Below are positions 29,779 to 37,212 of a DNA stretch of 38,444 bases, piece by piece (the first letter of the stretch is position 1; each line of letters opens with the position of its first letter). The translations under genes and the position numbers were made by a program. The DNA is from a virus. The stretch covers positions 1 through 38,444 of the IMG/VR virus record IMGVR_UViG_3300027759_000197. The stretch is one strand, 5' to 3'. Below the pieces are notes generated by a model. The model searched no databases and was not told the DNA's origin. It was given only the letters and a program-made list of their open reading frames with translations.

Positions 29779-31215
29779 TTAAGCGTGAACTACAACTCGG
29801 TATTGGTTAGAAGTTGGAGCCACGGAGAACAACAGCGTGATTGTGTTAGTTGTCGCGTGGTTGACATCGCAAATGACCTCAGCGTAAGAACCGCTGCCTT
29901 CATAAACGCTAACGATCACATCTCTTGTTCCGAGGTTGTGTGTGATTGTGTAAGAAGTTGCTGCTCCATCACCGACATTTGTCGCATACTTGGAAACAAC
30001 AACGCTTGAGTCGATTGCTACTGTGTTTGTAAGGACCGAGATACCGTTACCAGCACCTACTGCCAAATCTGATGTGAGGTTAAGACCTGAAGTTGTTGCC
30101 AACTTGATCTCTGCACCGCTTGCACCAGTTTGTAGACCGTAGCCTGTGCGTGGATTAAAGGTGAAGTTGCTGCCAGTTAGCAATACGCCGTTAGAAGCGG
30201 TGTATGTTCCAGCGCCTGAAAACTGTGCAAAGACAAGAGCCGTGGTGTTTAGAGTGATTGGGTTGTTAGTTGTTAATACCCAGCCGCTGTTGTCATTTGT
30301 AGTGCCTTGTTCAACGAATGTGAACATACCTGATGTAACTTCAGCGCTTGTGTTGGCATCTGTTGATCGAGTCAGCACATAAGGTGTTGATCCATCGCCA
30401 ACAGTTGTAACTACATAAATACCATTATAAGGAGCGTTGCCGCTTGTTTCATTCTTTACAAGAATGCGATCTGCAACGCTTGGTGTAACGCCATCGATCG
30501 ACAACGCACCGTTTGCATTTCCAGTAAGTGTTCCACCTGCTGTTGAAGTGAAGGTATAAGCAGAAAGAGCGCCTGTTGTTCCAAGGCGAACAGAAGCCTT
30601 TACATCTAATCCTTGCGCTACGGAGTCAACATAACCCTTGTTCGCTGCATCGCCATCGGCACTTGGTGCGCCAAGAGAAGTGATCTTGTAACCACCCCAT
30701 GCAATGTCCGCTGCAGGAACAAGTGCGTGTGTGTGATCCTCTTTAGAAGGCGTTGTTGCTGATCCAGCAGAACCAGTAATGCCAGCGATCGCGTTAGGTG
30801 TTGCAGTTCCAAGAGCGGGTGTTCCGTGGGTGTGATCGGAGCGTGCATAATCAGTTGCTGTTCCGTTGCCACTTGATGCACCATAAGAAGTCTGCGCAGT
30901 AATGGTTCCAAACTGGTTAGTCTGTTGCCAGGCTGATCCGTTGGAATAATAGAAAAGATAATTGTCGGTTGCGTAGTAGATCGTGCCTGTGTCTACTGTT
31001 GCTGCGGCTGGGCGTGCGGCAAGTGTTCCTGATGTAACTGCGTTGCCCGCTACTTCCCAACGAGTGCCGTTGTAAATGTAGAGTTGGTTATCGGTTGTGT
31101 TGTAGTAAACCTGTCCTGCTAAAGGTGTCGCTGGCGCTGTAGCAAGGTTCTGAATTACGGCATTCTGCAATTCATTCTTGTTCAGGTCAATCGAAACTAG
31201 AAACTTACGGGCCAT
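29779..31215 (-). CDS. Fibre-like virion protein in the head module (478 aa)
   Basis: ATG at 31215 after AGGAGAAATAA. The N-terminus has AGQVYYNTTDNQLYIYNGTR, a copy of the NT...Y.G.W module, then two HTH repeats (ARSDHTHG; KEDHTHAL) and a beta-rich region with repeats of NGIYVVTTVGDGSTPY type. The C-terminus is TITHNLGTRDVIVSVYEG. It looks like a fibre, yet lies between terminase and portal, so it may be a head fibre or a packaged tail appendage. Function inferred. Confidence 0.65.
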   Translation of the reverse strand: MARKFLVSIDLNKNELQNAVIQNLATAPATPLAGQVYYNTTDNQLYIYNGTRWEVAGNAVTSGTLAARPAAATVDTGTIYYATDNYLFYYSNGSAWQQTNQFGTITAQTSYGASSGNGTATDYARSDHTHGTPALGTATPNAIAGITGSAGSATTPSKEDHTHALVPAADIAWGGYKITSLGAPSADGDAANKGYVDSVAQGLDVKASVRLGTTGALSAYTFTSTAGGTLTGNANGALSIDGVTPSVADRILVKNETSGNAPYNGIYVVTTVGDGSTPYVLTRSTDANTSAEVTSGMFTFVEQGTTNDNSGWVLTTNNPITLNTTALVFAQFSGAGTYTASNGVLLTGSNFTFNPRTGYGLQTGASGAEIKLATTSGLNLTSDLAVGAGNGISVLTNTVAIDSSVVVSKYATNVGDGAATSYTITHNLGTRDVIVSVYEGSGSYAEVICDVNHATTNTITLLFSVAPTSNQYRVVVHA

Positions 31216-31224
31216 TTATTTCTC

Positions 31225-31503
31225 CTAGATCACATAGGCAGTGCCTGTGAAAGCACTGGTAAAGGTTATCACCATTTGACTCTTGCTCGGGTAAGAAAAG
31301 GTGCCTTCGCATTGTGTTCCAGCAGAGTCGAGAACGACTGCCGTTGGTTCACCGTTCAAGTTGTGGTTAATAGTCCACACCGCGCTTGCGACTGCTTGTG
31401 TGTGAACATAGAAAATCTCTCCACCACCTGGGCCTTGCGGTCCTGGGGATGAAATAACAACTGTTGGAATAATCGGTTGAATGATTACTGCATCATCGCT
31501 CAT
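31225..31503 (-). CDS. Small virion-type beta protein (92 aa)
   Basis: N-terminal VVISSPGPQGPGGGEIF has a short collagen-like PGPQGPG element. Then comes VWTINHNLNGEPTAVVLDSA and FTSAFTGTAYVI, the same NHNLxxxP strand pattern seen at the C-terminus of the larger neighbour (THNLGTRDV). It is probably a small fibre tip or a spike component. It overlaps the next upstream gene (ATGA). Confidence 0.62.
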   Translation of the reverse strand: MSDDAVIIQPIIPTVVISSPGPQGPGGGEIFYVHTQAVASAVWTINHNLNGEPTAVVLDSAGTQCEGTFSYPSKSQMVITFTSAFTGTAYVI

Positions 31504-32051
31504 CGTGTTACCTCCGCTGATACTACAACCTGGCCTTGAGCCAAACGATAAACAATGCCGCCTGTAGAAGTTATCTCGATGTCATAGTAGTAGGTTCCAG
31601 CAACAATTGCGCGGGTTTGTGTGGCTGTTGCCTCGACTACAACCGTTCCGTTGGTTGGCGTTGGGATCGTGATGCCGTTGCCGCCTGTGGCCAAAGAAAG
31701 AACTGCCGTTGGGCTTTCAGGAAGGGATCGGATCTGCAAAGCCGCTGTGTAACCAGTTAGGTTGATTGGAACGGTTGCGAGACCGCCTGAGATGTAGGTT
31801 CCTGTTGCTGGGTTTGTGACCGTAAACGCCGTGGTTGTTCTCGTTGCGATCGTTGCGCCTTGAAAGTTGTATTGCGATGGCAGAACACCATCAATGCTCA
31901 CCGTTTGACCGCCTGTGAAATTGTTGGCCGCTGTAAAAGTTACGGTTGTGCCGTTGCCCGTGATGTTTGTGATTGTTGCGGGTTGTTTATACTGAAAGTT
32001 GATGAACCAGTTAGCGCCTTGGTTGATTACGGTGTTATAAACTACAGACAT
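31500..32051 (-). CDS. BppU-like beta-rich virion protein (183 aa)
   Basis: The start is the ATG at 32051 (MSVVYNTVINQGANWF), with AAGGAG just upstream inside the terminase end. Pattern: INLTGYTAALQIRSLPESPT, then TNGTVVVEATATQTRAI, AGTYYYDIEITSTGGIV and YRLAQGQVVVSAEVTR, typical of baseplate-upper-protein-like N-terminal domains. An inserted ~40-residue segment (GNGTTVTFTAANNF) precedes it. Placed between terminase and portal, it may belong to a head appendage or be packaged with tail parts. Confidence 0.65.
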   Translation of the reverse strand: MSVVYNTVINQGANWFINFQYKQPATITNITGNGTTVTFTAANNFTGGQTVSIDGVLPSQYNFQGATIATRTTTAFTVTNPATGTYISGGLATVPINLTGYTAALQIRSLPESPTAVLSLATGGNGITIPTPTNGTVVVEATATQTRAIVAGTYYYDIEITSTGGIVYRLAQGQVVVSAEVTR

Positions 32052-32052
32052 T

Positions 32053-33441
32053 TCACTCCTTGGCCACTTCAGATTGAGTTGGTTCAATCATAGCGGTTCC
32101 ACACTTAGAACAATGCGACATTGCCTTTGGCATTGGTAATCCGCAACCAGGACAGAAGTTTGCGAGCGCTCCAAAGTATGACGAGATGCTGGCCCTTCCA
32201 AGTAAATCAGAAAAAGCCTGAACCAACGCATCAATACGATCAGGAGACTTTGCGTCTTGCGGTGTCCAAATCGTCATCTGATCCTCGAGCAATGGATATT
32301 CCCCAATGTGGTGGATACGGCCTTGTTCATACATTGCAGCAACTGGTTCTGCACGCAGACGCTTTCCAACATGGGCGCGAATTTCACGGATCGGTAAACC
32401 AAGCCGCACTTGCTTTAGAACAGCGCTGACCATGTCGCCGCCTTGGTTAACTTCAACCAAAATGCTGTCGGCTTTCCATTCATCAAATACCGCCACGGCT
32501 TTACTCGCCCAATCGAGCGGTGATCCACGGAATGAATAGTCGCCGAGAACATAACCGTGGCCGTTGGCATCCGATCCGCACACGATAATTCCTGTTTCAT
32601 CGCTTTCATCGGTATTAGTTACAGCAGGATCAATAGAAACAATGATGCGAGATAAAGGTGGGGCTTTGGGAAGGCGAGCGCGTTCGATCAGGCCCTTGGT
32701 CCATAGTGCGCCTTCAACATCCTCGAGGATTTCCCCGTATAACTCCTGGCGGCCCAGGCGTGTGCCGTTGTATCGGGCCTGAAGTTCAAGCAACGCTGCA
32801 GGGGCAAGGTTGGCCGCGTTATCAAAGGTTGAGCCGCGTGTGACCACGACAGAGCCGTCTTTGCGGCCCGCTAAGGCCCGAATGAGGGGCGTTGGCTTGG
32901 GGGTGGTGGTAACGATCACCCTGGGATGTTCGCCCAGGCGTAGGCCAAACTGCAATTGATCCCAAGAGTCGGAATATCGGTAAGAGGCCAACTCATCACA
33001 CCAGGCTCCGTGATGTTGCGGTCCACGGAAGCGCTCGGGTTCATCGGCCGAGAAAAGTTTAATGCGGGACCCGTTGTTAAGAATGATCTCACCGTTGTTG
33101 CGGTTCCAAGTCTTAAGCATTCGGTATCTACGCAGAACGCCTAGAATTCCTGATTGGCCCTCAGCGCAAGTATCACGAGCATCACCGAATGTCGGGGCTA
33201 CTATTGCCCAACGCGTCATCGGGTTTTGGATCGCTTCCCACGCTAACCACTCCGCTGCCGTTCTCGTCTTGCCCGCTCCGCGACCCGCCATGTAAAGCCA
33301 GGTCTTCCAACCGCCCTGGGGTGGCAACTGTTCCGATCTCGCTTGTTCCACTTTCCACTTCCAACGGCTCGCTGCTATCCACTCCTCGGAGGATATTGAC
33401 GATGCGTTCGATGTCTCCATCGATGTCACGATTTCCGTCAT
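32053..33441 (-). CDS. terL: Terminase large subunit with C-terminal zinc ribbon (462 aa)
   Basis: ATPase: Walker A AGRGAGKT (52-59) and Walker B GAWCDE (145-150). RNase H-like nuclease: IVSIDPAVTN (D271), ILVEVNQGGD (E330) and PDRIDALV (D401 or D404). Length is normal for siphoviruses up to about residue 425. An added tail follows with FCPGCG (C430, C433) and HCSKCG (C444, C447), a zinc ribbon. It pumps DNA and cuts concatemers. The first 260 bases overlap the small-subunit gene. Confidence 0.92.
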   Translation of the reverse strand: MTEIVTSMETSNASSISSEEWIAASRWKWKVEQARSEQLPPQGGWKTWLYMAGRGAGKTRTAAEWLAWEAIQNPMTRWAIVAPTFGDARDTCAEGQSGILGVLRRYRMLKTWNRNNGEIILNNGSRIKLFSADEPERFRGPQHHGAWCDELASYRYSDSWDQLQFGLRLGEHPRVIVTTTPKPTPLIRALAGRKDGSVVVTRGSTFDNAANLAPAALLELQARYNGTRLGRQELYGEILEDVEGALWTKGLIERARLPKAPPLSRIIVSIDPAVTNTDESDETGIIVCGSDANGHGYVLGDYSFRGSPLDWASKAVAVFDEWKADSILVEVNQGGDMVSAVLKQVRLGLPIREIRAHVGKRLRAEPVAAMYEQGRIHHIGEYPLLEDQMTIWTPQDAKSPDRIDALVQAFSDLLGRASISSYFGALANFCPGCGLPMPKAMSHCSKCGTAMIEPTQSEVAKE

Positions 33442-33841
33442 AATTCACCACCTCTGCTTGGATACGCTGTGGAGCGTCTATACCCACCAATCTTGCCCTT
33501 CTTTCCATCAATCGGACAATCGTGCCAATAGCGCGATCATCGCCTTTCATAGCCCTGGGCCATAAAGCAACCTGCATCCGATCCAAACGGTCTAACTCTT
33601 GCCAGCGAAACTCCTCGGGCGCTTGGGGAACATTGCGCGTCATGATCCGTTCAAGCGCTCGCTGCGCACCTGACGGAGTTGCGTAACCGACCTCTTCGGC
33701 TATGCGTTGGAAAGTAAAACCAGCCCTACGAAGTTCCAGGACCTTCAGTTCTTTGGCTTCAAGTTCCGCAGCCTTCTCCTCGGCTGTCTGTTGGGGTTCT
33801 TGGATCACCTCAATTGTAATCTTTTGCTTATCCTCCTCCAT
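33182..33841 (-). CDS. terS: Terminase small subunit candidate (219 aa)
   Basis: N-terminal HTH region (AAELEAKELKVLELRRAGFT with FQRIAEEVGYATPSGAQRAL) would bind the packaging site. A helical oligomerisation part follows (QELDRLDRMQVALWPRAMKG; RLMERRARLVGI). The last ~85 residues are polar, Gly/Ser/Asp-rich and coded in a different frame over the start of terL. Position directly before terL and the domain order support TerS. The long overlap is unusual. Confidence 0.78.
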   Translation of the reverse strand: MEEDKQKITIEVIQEPQQTAEEKAAELEAKELKVLELRRAGFTFQRIAEEVGYATPSGAQRALERIMTRNVPQAPEEFRWQELDRLDRMQVALWPRAMKGDDRAIGTIVRLMERRARLVGIDAPQRIQAEVVNYDGNRDIDGDIERIVNILRGVDSSEPLEVESGTSEIGTVATPGRLEDLALHGGSRSGQDENGSGVVSVGSDPKPDDALGNSSPDIR

Positions 33842-33848
33842 CTTTTGC

Positions 33849-35039
33849 TTAACTTCCAGGCAAAAGTTCTGCTGTTTTACCCGTAAACTTTTCCCATCTC
33901 GCTAAGATTACATCACAATATTGCGGGTCCAACTCCACCATTCGACACTTGCGGTTGGTCTGTTCGCAAGCGATAAGAGTGCTACCTGATCCCCCAAAAG
34001 AGTCCAGGACGATGTTGCCTGGCTTGGATGAATTGACGATTGATTTCTGCACCAGTTCGATCGGCTTCATTGTTGGGTGGAGTTCGGATCGCGCTGGGCG
34101 TTGGATTTCCCACAGGTCGGACTGCTTTCGATCCTCCACGGGGCTTAAGCGTGCCGCGTCTGCGTTCCAGCCATACCAAATCGGCTCATATTGCGTGTGG
34201 TAATCCTTGCGAGATAGAACCAAGCGATCCTTGGCCCAAATCACGGTGCTGCTCCAATGAAAGCCAACCTCACGCAGTTGCTTATCTATAACTGGCCATT
34301 CTTGGGCGGACATAACCAGGTAGATCGGTGCGCCTGGCTCGCTGTAATCTTTCAGGGTTGCGCAAAATTGCTCTACAAATTCCTCCCATTGGCCTTCATT
34401 CATGTGGTCATTCATGATTGTGCGAACTTTCCAACCTTGCACATTGTCATTATCAATCCCGCCGTAATTCACATTCCACGGTGGATCGGTCCAAATAAGG
34501 TGCGCCTTTTCATCCCCCATCAAGCGAGTAAAGGTTGCTTCCTCAGTGGAGTCTCCGCAATAAAGCAAGTGATCGCCCAACTTCCACAGTTGACCCAGTT
34601 TGGTTCGGTGTTTAACTTCCTCAATCGATGGCGCATCGTCAGGTTCAACTTGGATTTCAGGCTCGGGCAATTCAAAGCCCAGCGCTTCAATATCAAAGTC
34701 CACATCGATAAGTTCCAAGAGTTGTTTAGCCAGGACATTTTCATCCCATTCGGCCAACTCTGCGGTGCGGTTATCGGCCAAAGCATAAGCACGAGCAGTA
34801 TTTAGATCCCAATCAACTGGAGTGATCGTTACATCAATGTGATCCCAACCCAGGCTTTTAGCCGCTTCAAGCGTTCCGTTACCCGCAAGCACTAATCCTT
34901 CACCTGTGATCACAATCGGTTTGCGCTGGCCAAACTTTGTAAGGCTTGCTTTGATCGCATCCAGGTTCTTTTGTGAGTGGAAGCGTGCATTCTGTGGGTC
35001 CAGTTGTAAATCTGCTATAAGCCTTCTCGTTACTTCCAT
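33849..35039 (-). CDS. ParB-like domain fused to N6/N4 DNA methyltransferase (396 aa)
   Basis: Residues 5-115 are ParB/Srx-like (IADLQLDPQNARFHSQKNLD; PIVITGEGLVLAGNGTLEAA). Then a DNA methyltransferase of beta type: TDPPW (about 184-188) before LDSFGGSGST (345-354) and CRMVELDPQY, which bind the methyl donor. Such phage proteins modify DNA to resist host restriction or to mark it for packaging. The target sequence is not readable here, though GATC is very common in the genome. It lies just upstream of terS. Confidence 0.88.
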   Translation of the reverse strand: MEVTRRLIADLQLDPQNARFHSQKNLDAIKASLTKFGQRKPIVITGEGLVLAGNGTLEAAKSLGWDHIDVTITPVDWDLNTARAYALADNRTAELAEWDENVLAKQLLELIDVDFDIEALGFELPEPEIQVEPDDAPSIEEVKHRTKLGQLWKLGDHLLYCGDSTEEATFTRLMGDEKAHLIWTDPPWNVNYGGIDNDNVQGWKVRTIMNDHMNEGQWEEFVEQFCATLKDYSEPGAPIYLVMSAQEWPVIDKQLREVGFHWSSTVIWAKDRLVLSRKDYHTQYEPIWYGWNADAARLSPVEDRKQSDLWEIQRPARSELHPTMKPIELVQKSIVNSSKPGNIVLDSFGGSGSTLIACEQTNRKCRMVELDPQYCDVILARWEKFTGKTAELLPGS

Positions 35040-35050
35040 TGCTCGCCTTC

Positions 35051-35221
35051 TTACTTAGTTAAATTGATCCTTGCGTCAAGTAAATCATCAATGCTGCTTA
35101 ATAGTAATTCTTTCTTTTGATGTGACAATCGGTTGCCATAGCGATCTACAAGCATCTCTCTAATGTTGCGCAGCGCTTCATCAATCTCCGCAACTGTTAC
35201 TTCTCCTTCAATAACAATCAT
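35051..35221 (-). CDS. Small helical protein (56 aa)
   Basis: The start is likely the ATG at 35221 (MIVIEGEVTVAEIDEALRNI); longer frames upstream overlap the HTH gene. A helical protein (LVDRYGNRLSHQKKELLLSS) with a charged surface. The ribosome-binding site is weak, so the start is uncertain. Located between the HTH protein and the methylase, it could be a regulator or an accessory to either. Confidence 0.55.
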   Translation of the reverse strand: MIVIEGEVTVAEIDEALRNIREMLVDRYGNRLSHQKKELLLSSIDDLLDARINLTK

Positions 35222-35234
35222 GGTTGCGATACTA

Positions 35235-35420
35235 CTATTCGATAGACCTTTTTCGTCTTTCCGCGAGCGCGACCACATCCTGTTCAAGATAATAGACATT
35301 GCGCCCGACTTTCTGCACCCATACAAGTTGCTTTCGATGTTGTAACTGCCTGAGGTTGTTCATTGTAATATTCAATCGAGTGGCAACCTCCTGGGCAGAG
35401 ATCAACCCTTCGCTTACCAT
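35235..35420 (-). CDS. MerR/excisionase-type HTH protein (61 aa)
   Basis: LISAQEVATRLNITMNNLRQ and QKVGRNVYYLEQDVVALAER match the helix-turn-helix and wing of HTH_17/AlpA-type DNA-binding proteins. With no integrase present, an excisionase role is unlikely; it is more likely a transcription regulator or DNA-architectural protein. Overlaps the end of ssb by seven bases. Confidence 0.7.
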   Translation of the reverse strand: MVSEGLISAQEVATRLNITMNNLRQLQHRKQLVWVQKVGRNVYYLEQDVVALAERRKRSIE

Positions 35421-35809
35421 CCAGGTGCTTCCGCTCTGCTAACTTGAGCCTGACCGCGAGATGCAGAAGTGCGCACAATCTTGGGAACGATGCCAATGTC
35501 AGTCGCGTTGATCTCCAAAGCCGTCTTATCAACTCCATCACGCCCCTTAAATGTAGATTGTTTCATGCTGCCCTGAACAAGAACGGTGTCGCCCTTCTTT
35601 AGCGCGTCAACATAAACTTCGCCTTTTTCACCCCATGTTGTAATTCTGAACCAAATGGTCTCGCCCTCGACCCATTCATCGCCTTTGCGCTCTCTTGGCG
35701 TGTGCGCCAATGAAAAGGTTACAAGCGCTGCGTCTCCACGCGCTGTTTTTACATACTTAAGTTCGGGATCAGACCCGAGGTTGCCTTTAATTGTTACTGG
35801 AATGCTCAT
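35414..35809 (-). CDS. ssb: Single-stranded DNA-binding protein (131 aa)
   Basis: OB-fold SSB: IKGNLGSDPELKYVKTARGD, then TPRERKGDEWVEGETIWFRI, TTWG, and later GDTVLVQGSMKQSTFKGRDG. The length fits bacterial/phage SSB, but the C-terminus ends EAPGW, without the acidic DDxxxF tip used by bacterial SSBs to recruit partners. It coats ssDNA during replication/recombination. Overlaps the HNH gene end by ATGA. Confidence 0.9.
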   Translation of the reverse strand: MSIPVTIKGNLGSDPELKYVKTARGDAALVTFSLAHTPRERKGDEWVEGETIWFRITTWGEKGEVYVDALKKGDTVLVQGSMKQSTFKGRDGVDKTALEINATDIGIVPKIVRTSASRGQAQVSRAEAPGW

Positions 35810-36147
35810 GATGTTCCTTCCTCTAGGTTTGTAATCTTACCGTCATTTTGTAATAAAACAACACGGCCGTCAGGCAAATGCATCGGCGTGTTTTCAGGAT
35901 TGGCCCAAGATCCAACCATCCACCCTTTGTCAGCGGCATAGGCAGGGCGCAGGTGGATCGACTCGGTTCCAAGGTTGTGGCATTCGTGGTGGACATAGAT
36001 CAAGTTGCTGGCGGAGTCTTTGCCGCCCCTGGACTTTAACTTGCGGTGATGGAGCGCCATAGACTCAGAAGCGGGTCGGCCACAGGTTTCGCAGTAGCCG
36101 CCCGCTCTCTGAATGACAAGATTTACCAGGCTTTGCTTAATCGTCAT
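35806..36147 (-). CDS. HNH endonuclease (113 aa)
   Basis: The start is probably the ATG at 36147 (MTIKQSLVNLVIQRAG); other in-frame starts lie inside the preceding mini-gene. Contains CETCGRPASE, the HNH motif LHHRKLKSRGGKDSASNLIY and VHHECHN with two CxxC-type ligand pairs (a zinc-finger HNH). Free-standing HNH nucleases near terminase genes often assist cos cleavage and packaging, but this one is separated from terL. Also possible: a homing nuclease. Confidence 0.8.
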   Translation of the reverse strand: MTIKQSLVNLVIQRAGGYCETCGRPASESMALHHRKLKSRGGKDSASNLIYVHHECHNLGTESIHLRPAYAADKGWMVGSWANPENTPMHLPDGRVVLLQNDGKITNLEEGTS

Positions 36148-36226
36148 CCTCGTCATCCCAATCGCTGGGATCAACGGTCGGGTGATCAACTCGCAACGGG
36201 AGGCCAAATGGAGAGTCCATGCTCAT
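36137..36226 (-). CDS. Acidic mini-protein (29 aa)
   Basis: ATG at 36226 overlaps the TGA of the preceding gene (TGATG), with GGAGG ten bases upstream. Reads MSMDSPFGLPLRVDHPTVDP then SDWDDEDDD and TAA at 36137. The last nine residues are almost all acidic, like an SSB-type or DNA-mimic tail. It overlaps the HNH start by 11 bases. Function unknown. Confidence 0.6.
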   Translation of the reverse strand: MSMDSPFGLPLRVDHPTVDPSDWDDEDDD

Positions 36227-36576
36227 CAATACCAACCTCCTCTTAAATCGGGTCCTGCTTTGCGTTTCCAAAAGTTCCACGCTTGGCATGGAGTGTCGTA
36301 GCGCTTGTAGATGTATTGAAGCCCTGCGTCAATTTGAACCTGCGGATCTTTAGGTCGCAAAGGATACTTGTAATTTAGCCAGGTGGAGTCGAGAAATTGT
36401 GGAATGCCAAAGGCTGATGAATGCGGGTTCCTGGCTTTGTGATTCCAGCCGCTTTCTTTATGCCATAACAGATCCAAACAGGCAAACTCACGCTTAGCGT
36501 TGAGCCACTTCGACTCAACTTTCATCAGCGCATAAGACTTGGGCGACATTAGTTTGATCCTTTGTGCCTGAGTCAA
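36226..36576 (-). CDS. Lytic transglycosylase-like protein (116 aa from TTG)
   Basis: Contains the SLT-like core FACLDLLWHKESGWNHKARN, with Glu as candidate catalytic acid, then SSAFGIPQFLDSTW and QIDAGLQYIYKRYDTPCQAW, a pattern common in actinobacterial secreted transglycosylases. A TTG at 36576 gives the frame, but the in-frame sequence upstream (36577-36666) encodes a classic signal peptide without any standard start codon. It probably acts on peptidoglycan outside the membrane. C-terminus GGWY. Confidence 0.75.
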   Translation of the reverse strand: MTQAQRIKLMSPKSYALMKVESKWLNAKREFACLDLLWHKESGWNHKARNPHSSAFGIPQFLDSTWLNYKYPLRPKDPQVQIDAGLQYIYKRYDTPCQAWNFWKRKAGPDLRGGWY

Positions 36577-36666
36577 GTGCGGTGCTTGCGCTTGCGCGGA
36601 GGTTGCTGCAACAAGTCCAACCGCTAAGGCGGCTGCTAAGAGGACTCGCTTTGGGGTCTTAAAGGC
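36577..36666 (-). other. Signal-peptide-coding stretch without a standard start codon
   Basis: In frame with the transglycosylase gene this reads AFKTPKRVLLAAALAVGLVA then ATSAQAQAPH: a basic n-region, hydrophobic core and AQA-type cleavage site. It begins directly after the TAA (36669-36667) of a mini-gene in the same frame. No ATG, GTG or TTG occurs in it. It could start at an unusual codon, contain an assembly error, or be a remnant. Confidence 0.6.
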
Positions 36667-36756
36667 TTACTCGATCCGCCCCTTACGACAGGCTTCGCAG
36701 AGTTGTTCTCCGTAGTGCCACGCACCATAAGCGCAGCGGTTAATCATTTGATCCAT
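36667..36756 (-). CDS. Cysteine mini-protein (29 aa)
   Basis: ATG at 36756 follows AGAGGAACTTAAA. Sequence MDQMINRCAYGAWHYGEQLC then EACRKGRIE and TAA. C8, C20 and C23 (a CxxC) plus H14 could bind zinc. The stop is followed in the same frame by the signal-peptide-coding stretch of the transglycosylase. Function unknown. Confidence 0.6.
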   Translation of the reverse strand: MDQMINRCAYGAWHYGEQLCEACRKGRIE

Positions 36757-36790
36757 TTTAAGTTCCTCTCGGTTCGGGAATGGAGCGGGT

Positions 36791-37003
36791 TTATTTTACC
36801 TTGAGCGCCCTAGAAAGGGGTCCATCAAACACCTTCGCGTGCGCTTTTCCGCTTGGCTCAACCAGCACAATCTCACGCTGTAACTTAGCAAAGCCAAAGT
36901 CCGTAAAGCGATCAAAAGCGTGAACAGCATCTACCGCGTTGTTATAACGCTGAGAAAAGGTCACAGCCCCATCCTCGACAACTTGGATCATGTATTCATT
37001 CAC
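36791..37003 (-). CDS. Hypothetical protein (70 aa)
   Basis: GTG start at 37003 with AAGGAGG seven bases upstream; overlaps the previous stop as GTGA. Product MNEYMIQVVEDGAVTFSQRY, then AVHAFDRFTDFGFAKLQREI and KVFDGPLSRALKVK, a small alpha/beta protein without cysteines. Function unknown. Confidence 0.68.
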   Translation of the reverse strand: MNEYMIQVVEDGAVTFSQRYNNAVDAVHAFDRFTDFGFAKLQREIVLVEPSGKAHAKVFDGPLSRALKVK

Positions 37004-37212
37004 GCTGACTCCTCCTTAAATGTAAAGGAATGCTTACAGAGTTCGCACTCCACGGTCTGTTCTACATTGCCCCAATCGTCTGTCTCAAAGTCCTCATCCC
37101 AAACAGCCGCGCAGGTTTGTTTATCATCCTGGCAGGTATCGCACATCTCAGCGCATACCATTTCACGAGTGATTGTGTGGCCCAGCGTTCCCGATCCATG
37201 CCAATATCCCAT
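37000..37212 (-). CDS. Zinc-binding small protein (70 aa)
   Basis: ATG at 37212 overlaps the stop of the upstream gene (TAATG). Contains VCAEMCDTCQDDKQTC, a cysteine-rich cluster, and a second site CELCKHSF close to the C-terminus. The knuckles suggest a zinc ribbon with an extra cysteine cluster. The end overlaps the next gene's GTG. Function unknown. Confidence 0.68.
   Translation of the reverse strand: MGYWHGSGTLGHTITREMVCAEMCDTCQDDKQTCAAVWDEDFETDDWGNVEQTVECELCKHSFTFKEESA

Noticed and set aside
34257-34805. Plus-strand frame of 182 codons
   Set aside because: Lies wholly antisense to the ParB-methylase gene, whose motifs are clear; composition looks like a reversed shadow.
35235-35420. 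HTH protein as an excisionase of a temperate phage
   Set aside because: No integrase, repressor or attachment-site-like repeat was seen, so lysogeny is unsupported.
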